Shown here: in pieces, positions 54,450 to 62,890 of the stretch | Numbering within the stretch: the first letter of the stretch is position 1 | How the letters are laid out: every line of letters begins with the position of its first letter | NCBI RefSeq assembly: GCF_900110855.1 | Contig: NZ_FOFA01000013.1 | Span: 1-64,000, forward strand | DNA: 64,000 nt | Direction of reading: 5' to 3' | Source: Microlunatus flavus | GTDB taxonomy: Bacteria > Actinomycetota > Actinomycetes > Propionibacteriales > Propionibacteriaceae | The notes under the pieces: generated by a model | What the model saw: the letters and a program-made list of their open reading frames with translations, nothing else | Databases searched by the model: none | Told to the model about the DNA's origin: nothing | Made by a program: the position numbers and the translations under genes

Positions 54450-55217
54450 TCAGGCACGTCCGCGCAGCTCCCCGCCGTTGACCTGCACGACCTGGCCGAC
54501 CATGGCCTGGAGCCGGAAGTCGGCGAGCAGGGAGACCGCGGCCGAGACCTCCTCGGGCGCGCCGATGCGGCCCAGGGGGATGGCCTCGGCGTAGCGCGCG
54601 TGGATCTCCGCCAGCGGCACGCGGGCCGCGTCGGCGTCGACCTGCAGCTGGGGGGTGTCGATCACCCCGGGTGCGATGCCGTTGACGATCACGCCGTGCG
54701 GGGCGAGCTCGCGCCCGAGCGTCTTGATCAGGGACACGAGCCCGGACTTCGAGGCCGCGTACGCGCTCGCCTCCGGCCAGCCGGTCAGTCCCCAGATGCT
54801 GCTGATCACGACGACCCGGCCGGCACCCCGCGCGACCATGCCGGCCGCGGCCGAGCGGACCAGGTGGAACGTCCCGCCGAGGTTGGTGTCGACGACCTTC
54901 CACCAGTCGTCGACGTCGTGCTCGAGGAACGGCGCCATGCTCATGTACGCGTGGTTGGCGACGAGGACGTCGAGCCGGCCGGCCGTCTCCTCGGTGCGGG
55001 CGACGAGCTCGGCGACCTGCCCGGGGTCGCTGAGGTCGGCGGCGAGGGCGGTGCCGCCGACCTCGTGCGCCACCCGGTCGAGGGCCTCGCTCGGCTCCCG
55101 GTCGTTGACGACGACGGTGGCCCCGTCCGCCGCGAGCCGGGCGGCGTGCGCCGCGCCCATGCCCTGGGCGGCGCCGGTGACGAGCGCGACCCGCCCCGTC
55201 AGGTCCGTACGACTCAT
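54450..55217 (-). CDS. SDR family oxidoreductase (second of a pair)
   Basis: A 255-residue classical SDR. The NAD loop is TGAAQGMGAAHAARLA, followed by VANHAYMSM, the catalytic Ser in VVISSIWGLTG and the Tyr/Lys in AYAASKSGLVSLIKTLG. The C-terminal GQVVQVNGGELRG is the usual cofactor-side end. It acts on a small alcohol or keto intermediate; substrate unknown. ATG overlaps the stop of the upstream SDR (55217). Lies in the APC permease/agmatinase cassette. Confidence 0.88.
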   Translation of the reverse strand: MSRTDLTGRVALVTGAAQGMGAAHAARLAADGATVVVNDREPSEALDRVAHEVGGTALAADLSDPGQVAELVARTEETAGRLDVLVANHAYMSMAPFLEHDVDDWWKVVDTNLGGTFHLVRSAAAGMVARGAGRVVVISSIWGLTGWPEASAYAASKSGLVSLIKTLGRELAPHGVIVNGIAPGVIDTPQLQVDADAARVPLAEIHARYAEAIPLGRIGAPEEVSAAVSLLADFRLQAMVGQVVQVNGGELRGRA

Positions 55218-55930
55218 CAGATCACCGCTCCGGCGTTGGGGTTGAGGACCTCGCCGACGCAGAAGGTGCCCTCCTCGAGCAGCCAGGCCACGCACAGCGC
55301 GACCTCCTGCGGCGAGCCGAGCCGCCGCAACGGGAGCGTGTCGAGGTAGTCCCGGTCCCGCCACGGCGAGTCGGGGGCGAGCAGCGGGGTGTCGGTCGGT
55401 CCGGGGGCGACGGCGTTGACCCGGACACCTCTCGGTGCTGCCTCGGCCGCGAGGCTGCGGACGGCGCCGAGCACGGCCCCCTTGGCCGCGGCGTAGTGCG
55501 CGTCCTCGTCGCCCCCGCCGATCGCGAGCTCGCTCGCGATCGCCACGACGCTGCCGGACCTGCGGGCCAGCAGGCCGGGCAGGACCGCGCGCGCGAGGTT
55601 GGTGAAGCCGCCGAGGTGCACGCGCAGCATCCGCTGCCACTGCTCGGTGGTGATCTCCGCGAGGGGAGCCATCGCGTAGTGGCCGGCGACGGAGACCGCG
55701 GCCGTGACGTCGCCGAGCTCGCGCCCGGCCCGGTCCACGGCCTCGGCCATCGCGGCCCCGTCGCGGACGTCCACCTCGAGGGCGAGGTCGACGGCCCCGC
55801 TCGCCGTCAGGTCGAGGCCGGCGACTCGCCACCCCCGCTCGCGCAGCTCGGCGGCGACGGCCGCCCCGATGCCGCTGGCCGCGCCGGTGACGACGGCGAC
55901 GCCGGGCTGCTCGGTGGTCCCGGCGCTCAC
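55217..55930 (-). CDS. SDR family oxidoreductase (first of a pair)
   Basis: A 237-residue SDR. TGAASGIGAAVAAELRERGW, VSVAGHYAMAPL and the Tyr/Lys in HYAAAKGAVLGAVRSLAAEA are visible, while the Ser region reads VVAIASELAIGGG. The C-terminal GEVLNPNAGAVI departs from the usual G-G ending. GTG overlapping the permease stop (GTGA at 55927-55930). It and the following SDR are only distantly similar, suggesting two separate redox steps. Confidence 0.88.
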   Translation of the reverse strand: MSAGTTEQPGVAVVTGAASGIGAAVAAELRERGWRVAGLDLTASGAVDLALEVDVRDGAAMAEAVDRAGRELGDVTAAVSVAGHYAMAPLAEITTEQWQRMLRVHLGGFTNLARAVLPGLLARRSGSVVAIASELAIGGGDEDAHYAAAKGAVLGAVRSLAAEAAPRGVRVNAVAPGPTDTPLLAPDSPWRDRDYLDTLPLRRLGSPQEVALCVAWLLEEGTFCVGEVLNPNAGAVI

Positions 55931-57525
55931 CTGACGTCCCCGTCGGTGTCCTGAGGGGGGACGACCCCCCTCACCCCCCGCTGCGTTCCACTCGCTGGCG
56001 CTCGCGGAACGCCTGGAGGCGTGCGGCCTCCGACGGCGACCACCCGGTGCCCGTCGTCGTCCAGCTCGTCGTCGCCGGCCTCGGCCGGGAACATCCGCCT
56101 CCGGACGACGGCGAAGATCGTCAGCCCGACCACGCCGAGCACGACGATGGCGATCCACACCGACCAGTCGAGGTAGCGCGCGTCGTTGACGTGCCGGGGC
56201 CAGGCGATGTTGAGGAACTCGAACGTGGCCCAGAGCACCGCCGCGACGCTCAGCGGGAGCGTCGCCCGGCCCAGTGAGAAGGTCGAGGGCCGCCAGGTTC
56301 CGCGCAGCTGGCTGACCAGCGCGCCGACGAGCGGGAAGAGGAACGCGATGAAGAAGCCACCGGTCGTGAAGTTGACCATGAGCAGGTAGACGTTCGGCGA
56401 CAGGTTGCTCAGCAGGAACAGCACCGACCCGACGACGGTCGTCACCAGCAGGGCGACCACCGGCTGGCGCTGGCCGCGGGAGAGCCGGGACAGCGCACGG
56501 TGCGCGGGCAGCGCCTCGTCGCGGGCGTACGCCCAGATGACGCGGGACGCCGAGGTCTGCAGCGCGAGGAAGCTGGCGAGGAAGCCGATCACGAACAGCA
56601 CCTCGACCGGCCGGGCGATCCCGTCGCCGAAGGCCGTTGTCAGCGCGTACGACACCGGGTCGCCGACGTGGTCGGGGTCGTCCAGCGCGGAGGTCACCCT
56701 GCCCATGTCCGGGATGGCCAGGATGATCGCCAGGCTCGAGTAGGCCACGACCAGCGCGATCAGGCACAGCGAGCGGATCACGGCCTTGGGCAGGTTGCGG
56801 CGGGGGTCGCGCACCTCCTCCGCGATGGCACCGGCGCTCTCGAAGCCGACGAACGACCACCCGATGAAGGCGACCGCCACCAGGAACGGCCCACCCAGGG
56901 AGAGGTAGCCGCCGCCGAGGCCGGAGCCCGTGCCCTCGACCAGGACCGACAGCGGCTGGTGGCGGTGGAAGAGCAGCAGCCAGGTGCCCAGTCCGAGCGA
57001 GCCCACGACCTCCGCGACGATGCTCGCGGTCATGAAGATCTTGAGCGCCTGGCGGCCGACGAGGTTGAGCCCGGTGCCGGCCAGCAGGATGACGAAGGCG
57101 ATGACCGCCTTCTGCGTCGGCGTGGGCGACTCGACGCCGACGATGTTGGCCAGGAAGCCCGCCGCGCCGAGGGCGACCGTGCTCATGGCGATGACCAGGG
57201 TCCACATGTACGCCCAGCCGGCGAACCAGCCGTACCCGTTCCCCATCAGGCGCCGGGACCACTGGTAGATCGAGCCCTCCAGCGGCCAGCGCGACACCAG
57301 GTGCGCGAAGACCAGGGCCACGAGGAGCTGGCCGCCCCAGACGAGGAAGAAGCCGAACCAGAAGGTGCCGCCGGCGGCGCCGACCGCGAGGGCGAAGATC
57401 CCGTACAGGGCGACGATCGGGGAGATGAAGGCGAACGCGAAGGCGAACGACGACCACAGGGTGAACTCGCGCTTGAGCACGTGGTCGGAGTGCTCGGAGA
57501 GCTCGGACAGGGGTTCGGTGCTCAC
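55927..57525 (-). CDS. APC-superfamily amino acid/amine permease
   Basis: A 532-residue transporter with about twelve membrane segments. The early FTLWSSFAFAFAFISPIVALYG and the GWSFVGFESAGAIAEEVRDPRR segment are typical of the amino acid/polyamine/GABA branch. The start is GTG at 57525 with AAGGAG upstream; a longer frame to 57651 would add 42 residues across the promoter. The last 30 residues (from about VGGRTPPGVPRAPASG) are low complexity and coincide with hairpins in the DNA. First gene of the agmatinase cassette, divergent from PucR. Confidence 0.92.
   Translation of the reverse strand: MSTEPLSELSEHSDHVLKREFTLWSSFAFAFAFISPIVALYGIFALAVGAAGGTFWFGFFLVWGGQLLVALVFAHLVSRWPLEGSIYQWSRRLMGNGYGWFAGWAYMWTLVIAMSTVALGAAGFLANIVGVESPTPTQKAVIAFVILLAGTGLNLVGRQALKIFMTASIVAEVVGSLGLGTWLLLFHRHQPLSVLVEGTGSGLGGGYLSLGGPFLVAVAFIGWSFVGFESAGAIAEEVRDPRRNLPKAVIRSLCLIALVVAYSSLAIILAIPDMGRVTSALDDPDHVGDPVSYALTTAFGDGIARPVEVLFVIGFLASFLALQTSASRVIWAYARDEALPAHRALSRLSRGQRQPVVALLVTTVVGSVLFLLSNLSPNVYLLMVNFTTGGFFIAFLFPLVGALVSQLRGTWRPSTFSLGRATLPLSVAAVLWATFEFLNIAWPRHVNDARYLDWSVWIAIVVLGVVGLTIFAVVRRRMFPAEAGDDELDDDGHRVVAVGGRTPPGVPRAPASGTQRGVRGVVPPQDTDGDVR
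55953..55972. repeat. Perfect hairpin in the permease 3' end
   Basis: GAGGGGGG-ACGA-CCCCCCTC, an 8-bp perfect stem, lies inside the last codons of the permease gene. A second dyad (GCGTTCC/GGAACGC, about 55982-56011) adjoins it. Together they look like a REP-type element absorbed into the reading frame. Confidence 0.5.
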
Positions 57526-57575
57526 GGTCGCTCCTTGGCCTGGGTCGGCAGCAATCAAGCAGACCGTGGGCGGAA

Positions 57576-57637
57576 CGCACAAGAGCCGGGGCAGGATCTT
57601 GGGGGTGAGGACCACGCACGGCACGGTTCTTTGTGCG
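57576..57637. promoter_or_regulatory. Inverted half-sites in the PucR/permease divergent promoter
   Basis: CGCACAAGAGCCGG (57576-57589) and the opposed CGGTTCTTTGTGCG (57624-57637) share CGCACAA and a trailing CCG. They flank the centre of the 180-base spacer and are candidate PucR sites. Confidence 0.45.
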
Positions 57638-57705
57638 ATCCTCCGACCCATGGGTGTCGATCGCGTGACGATCTCACGCGCAGCCGCGGTTCGGGCGGGT
57701 ACGGC

Positions 57706-59064
57706 GTGACCTCGCTGGGCGACCTCGTGGCGGAGCCGGACCTCCAGCTGCGCTTCCTCCTCGGCTCCGAGCAGCTGGGCCGGACGGTGCGCTGGGCGCA
57801 GCCCACGGAGCTGGTCGACCCGTCGCGCTACCTCGCCGGCGGCGAGCTCGTGTGCACGGTCGGGACGACGTTCGCCGACCCGGGCGCGGTCGAGACGTTC
57901 GTCGGGGCGGTCGCCCGGGCGGGCTCCGCCGGCATCTGCTTCGGTCTCGGCGACGTGTTCGACGAGGCGCCGCAGACGCTCCTCGCCGCCTGTCGCGCGT
58001 ACGGGCTGCCGCTGCTCGCGGCCGGCTTCGGCTCACCGTTCCGCGCCATCGGCGAGTGGATCGTCGAGCACCGCACGGAACGTTCCGCGGCCTGGCGGCA
58101 GGAGGAGGCGCTCACCGCCGAGCTCCTGGCCGCGCTGCGGCGCAACCGGTCGCTCGAGGAGCTGCTCGCGACCTGCTCGGACCGCGTCGGCGGGCGGTTC
58201 GCGACGCACGAGCCGGACCCCGGGCTGCCCGACGGGTGGACGACCGCCGGTGCCACGGTCGACGGCCTCACGTTGTGGTGGGCGGGCAGCGGGCCGGCGC
58301 CGGACGCGGCGTTCCTCGAGGTGCTCGCCCGGCTGCTCGCCATCGCCCAGCACGAGCGTGACGTGGAGACCGACCTCCGGCGCGAGCGCACCGGGGAGCT
58401 GCTGGCCCTGGTCGAGCGCCGGCTCGCCGCACCCGAGGCCCTCGAGCAGGCCCTGGCCGACGCCGGGCTGCCGACCGACCGGCTCGTGTTCTCGGTCTGG
58501 CCGGCCGGTGCCGTACGCCCGGTCGCGGAGGCGCTCGGCGCGGAGCCCGCTCTGCTGGGCGAGACCCCGACGGCCGCGGTGGTCGTCACCCCGACCGACG
58601 AGTCGCCGCGGCGGGTGGCGGGCCTGCTCAGCCTGCCCTGCGGGCACAGCCGCAGCGTGTCGATCCGGGACGCGAGTGCCGCGCTGGTCGAGGCGCAGGC
58701 CGCGTTCGACCTCTCCCGGCGACGTTCCAGCCCGGTCGGCCCCGACCAGCTCGCGACGCTGGAGGGGCTGCTCCTGCAGCAGCCCGGGGAACGGCTCGCA
58801 CCGTTCGTCAACGTCGTCGAGCCGCTCGTCGCCGCCGACCGTGATCGCGGCACCCGTCACGTGCAGACGCTGCGGGTGTTCCTCGAGAACGACGCGTCCC
58901 TCGTCGGCGCCGCCCGGGCCGAGCACCTGCACGTCAACACGGTCCGCCACCGCCTCGGCCGGGTCCGGGCGCTCACCGGCTGCGACCCCTTCACGCTGGG
59001 AGGCCGCTCGACCCTGATGATCGCGCTGTGGGCGCTGGAGCACCGCGAGCAGCGCCCGGCCTGA
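57706..59064 (+). CDS. PucR-family transcriptional regulator
   Basis: A 452-residue regulator. The N-terminal PucR-type ligand domain (LGSEQLGRTVRWAQPTELVDP, then YLAGGELVCTVG, FGLGDVFDEAP) is followed by a central GGDEF-like fold and the C-terminal HTH_30 (VFLENDASLVGAARAEHLHVNTVRHRLGRV). PucR proteins usually activate purine, amine or amino acid catabolic genes. The start is GTG at 57706; the frame stays open far upstream but enters the divergent permease gene. It faces the permease cassette and is its probable activator. Confidence 0.92.
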   Translation: MTSLGDLVAEPDLQLRFLLGSEQLGRTVRWAQPTELVDPSRYLAGGELVCTVGTTFADPGAVETFVGAVARAGSAGICFGLGDVFDEAPQTLLAACRAYGLPLLAAGFGSPFRAIGEWIVEHRTERSAAWRQEEALTAELLAALRRNRSLEELLATCSDRVGGRFATHEPDPGLPDGWTTAGATVDGLTLWWAGSGPAPDAAFLEVLARLLAIAQHERDVETDLRRERTGELLALVERRLAAPEALEQALADAGLPTDRLVFSVWPAGAVRPVAEALGAEPALLGETPTAAVVVTPTDESPRRVAGLLSLPCGHSRSVSIRDASAALVEAQAAFDLSRRRSSPVGPDQLATLEGLLLQQPGERLAPFVNVVEPLVAADRDRGTRHVQTLRVFLENDASLVGAARAEHLHVNTVRHRLGRVRALTGCDPFTLGGRSTLMIALWALEHREQRPA

Positions 59065-59085
59065 GGACTGCGCGGGAGCGTCTGC

Positions 59086-59691
59086 TCACAGGCGCAACCC
59101 GGCCAGCGCCTCCTCGGCCACCGCGTGCAGCTCGTCCGCGCCCATCCCGCTGGCCGCCTGGACGGCGATCCCGAACGTCACCGTCGTCAGGTACGCGGCC
59201 AGACGCTCCGGGTCCTGGTCCTCGGCCAGGTCCCCCTCGTCCCGTGCGCGTCGCAGACGCCGGGCGAGGTCCGTACGGGCGCCGTTGCGCCACTCGACCA
59301 GCAGGTCGTGCGGCTGCTGGGCGGTGCCGCTGGTCGCGAGAGCCCCCTGCACGCCGAGGCAACCCGCAGGGCGCGCGGGCTGCGTCGTCGCCAGCACCGC
59401 CCCCTGCAGGAAGGCCCTGATCACGTCCTTCGCCGTCGGCTGGCTGAAGGCCGCCGCCGCGTACGCCGCCGGGCCCTCGGTGTAGCGGGCCAGGGCCTTC
59501 GCGAACAGCGTCTCCTTGTTGCCGAAGGCGGCGTACAGGCTGGGCTTGCCGATGCCCATCGCTTCGGTCAGGTCGCCCAGGCTGGTGCCCTCGTAGCCCT
59601 GGCGCCAGAAGACCTCGACCGCGCGGTCGAGGGCCTGGTCGGCGTCGAACCCGCGCGGTCGGCCGGTCGGAACGCTCTCGGTGGTCGGCAC
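59086..59691 (-). CDS. TetR-family transcriptional regulator
   Basis: A 201-residue TetR repressor. The N-terminal helix-turn-helix reads DQALDRAVEVFWRQGYEGTS followed by LTEAMGIGKPSLYAAFGNKETLF, and the C-terminal domain (TetR_C, AcrR-like group with GCLGVQGALA) binds an unknown ligand. GTG start at 59691. Divergent from the aldo/keto reductase gene, with two operator-like dyads in the 88-base spacer, so it likely represses that gene and itself. Electrophilic or aldehyde stress signals are typical for such pairs. Confidence 0.92.
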   Translation of the reverse strand: MPTTESVPTGRPRGFDADQALDRAVEVFWRQGYEGTSLGDLTEAMGIGKPSLYAAFGNKETLFAKALARYTEGPAAYAAAAFSQPTAKDVIRAFLQGAVLATTQPARPAGCLGVQGALATSGTAQQPHDLLVEWRNGARTDLARRLRRARDEGDLAEDQDPERLAAYLTTVTFGIAVQAASGMGADELHAVAEEALAGLRL

Positions 59692-59708
59692 CGCACCAGC
59701 GTACGCCC

Positions 59709-59763
59709 TTCTGTACCGATTCGGACAGAAGTGGTGCTAGGTTCTGTACCGACCGGTAGACAA
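59709..59763. promoter_or_regulatory. Twin TetR operator dyads
   Basis: Two dyads, TTCTGTACCGA-TTCGGACAGAA (59709-59730) and TTCTGTACCG-AC-CGGTAGACAA (59742-59763), share the left arm TTCTGTACCGA. Their centres are 33 bases apart, about three helical turns, fitting cooperative binding of two dimers. Confidence 0.65.
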
Positions 59764-59779
59764 CTAGACGGAGGACGCA

Positions 59780-60763
<984 letters not shown>

Positions 60764-60965
60764 AACGGCTGCGTACGGGTGCGAGCGTGAAGGACCAAGG
60801 TTCAGTGGACCCACGTTCCTTGCTCTGCCGCGTGATCGACGCAGGGTCCCCGGGGGATAGGCGACAAGCCGGTCGCTAAATTTCGCCACGTCAGTGCGTC
60901 AGCCCGTCGCGAAGAACTGAGGACAGCCGTGCCAGCACACCCTCCCTCGGTAGGAGGTGCCCGGG

Positions 60966-62468
60966 GTGAGCGAGTACGACGAGGAGCGGCCCGAGCGGGC
61001 GGAGCAGTCTGAGCCGGCCGAGCAGCCCGAGCCGGCGGAGCAGTCTGAGCCGGCGGAGCAGCGCGAGCCCGCAGAGCAGCCCGAGCCGGCGGAGCCGCCC
61101 GAGCCGGCGGAGCAGCGTGAGCCGGCCGAGCAGCCTGAGCCGGCCGAGCAACCTGAGCGGGCCGAGCAGCGTGAGCCGGCCGAGCAGCCTGAGCGGGCCG
61201 AGCAGCCTGAGCCGGCCGAGCAGCCCGAGCCGGCGGACCAGCCCGAGCAGCCCGAGCAGCCCGAGCAGCGTCAGCCCGCCGAGCAGCCTGAGCCGGCCGA
61301 GCAGCGTGAGCCGGCCGAGCAGTCTGAGCGGGCCGAGGAGCCTGAGCCGGCCGAGCAGCCTGAGCCGGCCGAGCAGCCTGAGCCGCAGCAGCGCGAGTCT
61401 GACCAGCCGCGTGAGCCTGCTGAGCAGCCTCAGCACTCTCAGTCTGAGCAGCGCGCGCCAGATCAGCCGAGTGAGCCGGTCGGGTCCCCTGAGCCCGGGG
61501 AGCAGCGGAACCCGTTGGGGAGGCCTGAGCCGCTTCGGGAGCGTGTGCGGCCGGACGAGTCGCCGCTGGTGCGGCCGGACGAGTCGCCGCTGGTTCAGCT
61601 AGAGGATCCGCTGCAACACGTTGATGAATCGTTGCTTACGCCCGACGAGTCTGCCGCACTCCGCGAGCCGGCCGATCTCCAGACGGACCCGTCGACCGAT
61701 CGGGTGACGGAGCAGCCGCGCGAGGAAGCGCCTCGGAGACCTGGTGAGAGCCAGCTGTCCTCCCAGGCTGCAGACGACCCAGGTGACGCCCGCTCCGAAG
61801 CGACGCAGGACGTGCAGGGCGTGGGGACCGGAGCGCAGGAGGTCTCGAGCGCCGAGCAGGCCGACTCGTCTGGCCTAGCGCAAGACCGGAAGGCGGGATC
61901 GCCGGCTCCGCAGGACGCGACTCAGGGTGAGGGGGTGGACAGCGGGGACGAGGCCGATGAGGCGACCACGCAGGGCAGCGAAGGGGCGCTCGAACAGGGT
62001 TCTGCTGCGCTTGAGCAGGGCACGGATGGGTCAGAGCTCGGAGCGAATGACGTCGCGCCCACGGAGCCGCCGGTGTCATGGGTCACCGAGGGCGGTGATC
62101 TGAGGGCAAGACCTCAGCGAGGGATGTCGGAGAGGGCGTTCACCTACCAGAGTCACGCTGAAGGGGCCCGCTCGAGCGTGGAGCGGGGGAGGTCAGAGGC
62201 GCCTGCACTCGAGTACACCCGCGAGAACGGCAAGGCCGGGCGCGTCCGCTTCGACGGGGTCGACGAGGGCACCATGATCGATCGGAAGCTGTCGATCTAC
62301 AGTTCGAAGAAGACGGAGAACCAGATCCGCCGTCAGTCGCGTGCCGCAGAGCAGAACGGGATGGACGTTCGCTGGGAGGTGCCCACTCGAAAGGAAGCCG
62401 ACCGAGCGACGCGCCTCTTCGCGAGGGTCGGTGCCAGCAACATGACAGTGATAGTGGTGCCCGAGTGA
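60966..62468 (+). CDS. Glu-Pro-Ala-Glu-Gln repeat protein with C-terminal putative REase-fold toxin
   Basis: A 500-residue protein in three parts: residues 9-143, about 21 hexapeptides of the type (P/S/R)-E-P-A-E-Q; residues 144-410, a polar, acidic, probably disordered region with a perfect 8-residue duplication (VRPDESPL); and residues 412-500, a compact domain containing RVRFDG (D430), MIDRKLS (D439, K441), RRQSRAAEQNG and WEVPTRKEADRA. That last pattern resembles restriction-endonuclease-fold polymorphic toxin tips (D...DxK). No signal peptide, WXG100, LXG or PAAR module is visible. GTG at 60966 with AGGAGG upstream. It overlaps the next gene by GTGA. Toxin function is inference. Confidence 0.7.
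   Translation: MSEYDEERPERAEQSEPAEQPEPAEQSEPAEQREPAEQPEPAEPPEPAEQREPAEQPEPAEQPERAEQREPAEQPERAEQPEPAEQPEPADQPEQPEQPEQRQPAEQPEPAEQREPAEQSERAEEPEPAEQPEPAEQPEPQQRESDQPREPAEQPQHSQSEQRAPDQPSEPVGSPEPGEQRNPLGRPEPLRERVRPDESPLVRPDESPLVQLEDPLQHVDESLLTPDESAALREPADLQTDPSTDRVTEQPREEAPRRPGESQLSSQAADDPGDARSEATQDVQGVGTGAQEVSSAEQADSSGLAQDRKAGSPAPQDATQGEGVDSGDEADEATTQGSEGALEQGSAALEQGTDGSELGANDVAPTEPPVSWVTEGGDLRARPQRGMSERAFTYQSHAEGARSSVERGRSEAPALEYTRENGKAGRVRFDGVDEGTMIDRKLSIYSSKKTENQIRRQSRAAEQNGMDVRWEVPTRKEADRATRLFARVGASNMTVIVVPE
60990..61392 (+). repeat. 18-base repeats coding (P/S/R)EPAEQ
   Basis: About 21-22 imperfect copies of an 18-base unit close to CCTGAGCCGGCCGAGCAG. Variation falls mainly at the first codon (Pro, Ser or Arg) and at synonymous third positions, so the protein repeat is kept while the DNA diverges, a sign of selection on the peptide. 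Confidence 0.9.
61545..61592 (+). repeat. Perfect 24-base tandem duplication
   Basis: The 24 bases at 61545-61568 are repeated exactly at 61569-61592, coding VRPDESPL twice. Identity at DNA level implies a recent duplication within the spacer part of the toxin-like gene. Confidence 0.9.
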
Positions 62469-62719
62469 GAGAGACGTTCGCGCAGATCTTGGTCGACATC
62501 AGCATCTTCCTCGAGTTCACGGACGAGGAGCTCCTGGACCCAGACCTCGCCGTGGCGATGGCGGAGCTGGTAGGCGCACGGCTGAAGGATCTCGACCGAG
62601 CGGAGTCGGCGGCGCTCTCGTCGGCGATCCGCGACGTCGTCGAGCCGAACCACCAGGGCTTCGTCAGCGACCTGCCCGAGGCCTACGGTCTCATCACCCC
62701 GTCGTCCGACCAGCCGTAG
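62465..62719 (+). CDS. Candidate immunity protein, 84 residues
   Basis: A small, acidic, helical protein (MRETFAQILVDISIFLEFTD onward, ending GFVSDLPEAYGLITPSSDQP) of no recognised family. Its GTG start overlaps the stop of the toxin-like gene (GTGA), the arrangement expected for an immunity protein made together with its toxin. The net negative charge would suit binding to a basic nuclease domain. Immunity role is inferred from position only. About 170 bases follow before the next gene. Confidence 0.65.
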   Translation: MRETFAQILVDISIFLEFTDEELLDPDLAVAMAELVGARLKDLDRAESAALSSAIRDVVEPNHQGFVSDLPEAYGLITPSSDQP

Positions 62720-62890
62720 GACGTCAGGCGTCCGCGCCGGTCGCGATCGCTGCGACGGTCAGCCGCCGATTGATTGGGCTCGCTCTCAGGAATCTGCCTC
62801 GCGCGCTGCCCGGATGCGCAAGGATGACCGCGCACTGAGTAAAAGGTCGAGGCGAGGCTCTAGCGCCACGTCGTCGAGGTCGGGGGGCCT

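Noticed and set aside
60780-60830. Weak hairpin between the aldo/keto reductase and the repeat protein (CAAGG...CCTTG)
   Set aside because: Pairing needs an internal loop and a bulge; too weak to list as a terminator.
60891-61436. A 181-codon minus-strand frame made of LLGRLRLLGRL repeats
   Set aside because: It is the complement of the EPAEQ repeat array; the plus-strand gene has a ribosome site, a non-repeat domain and a coupled partner.
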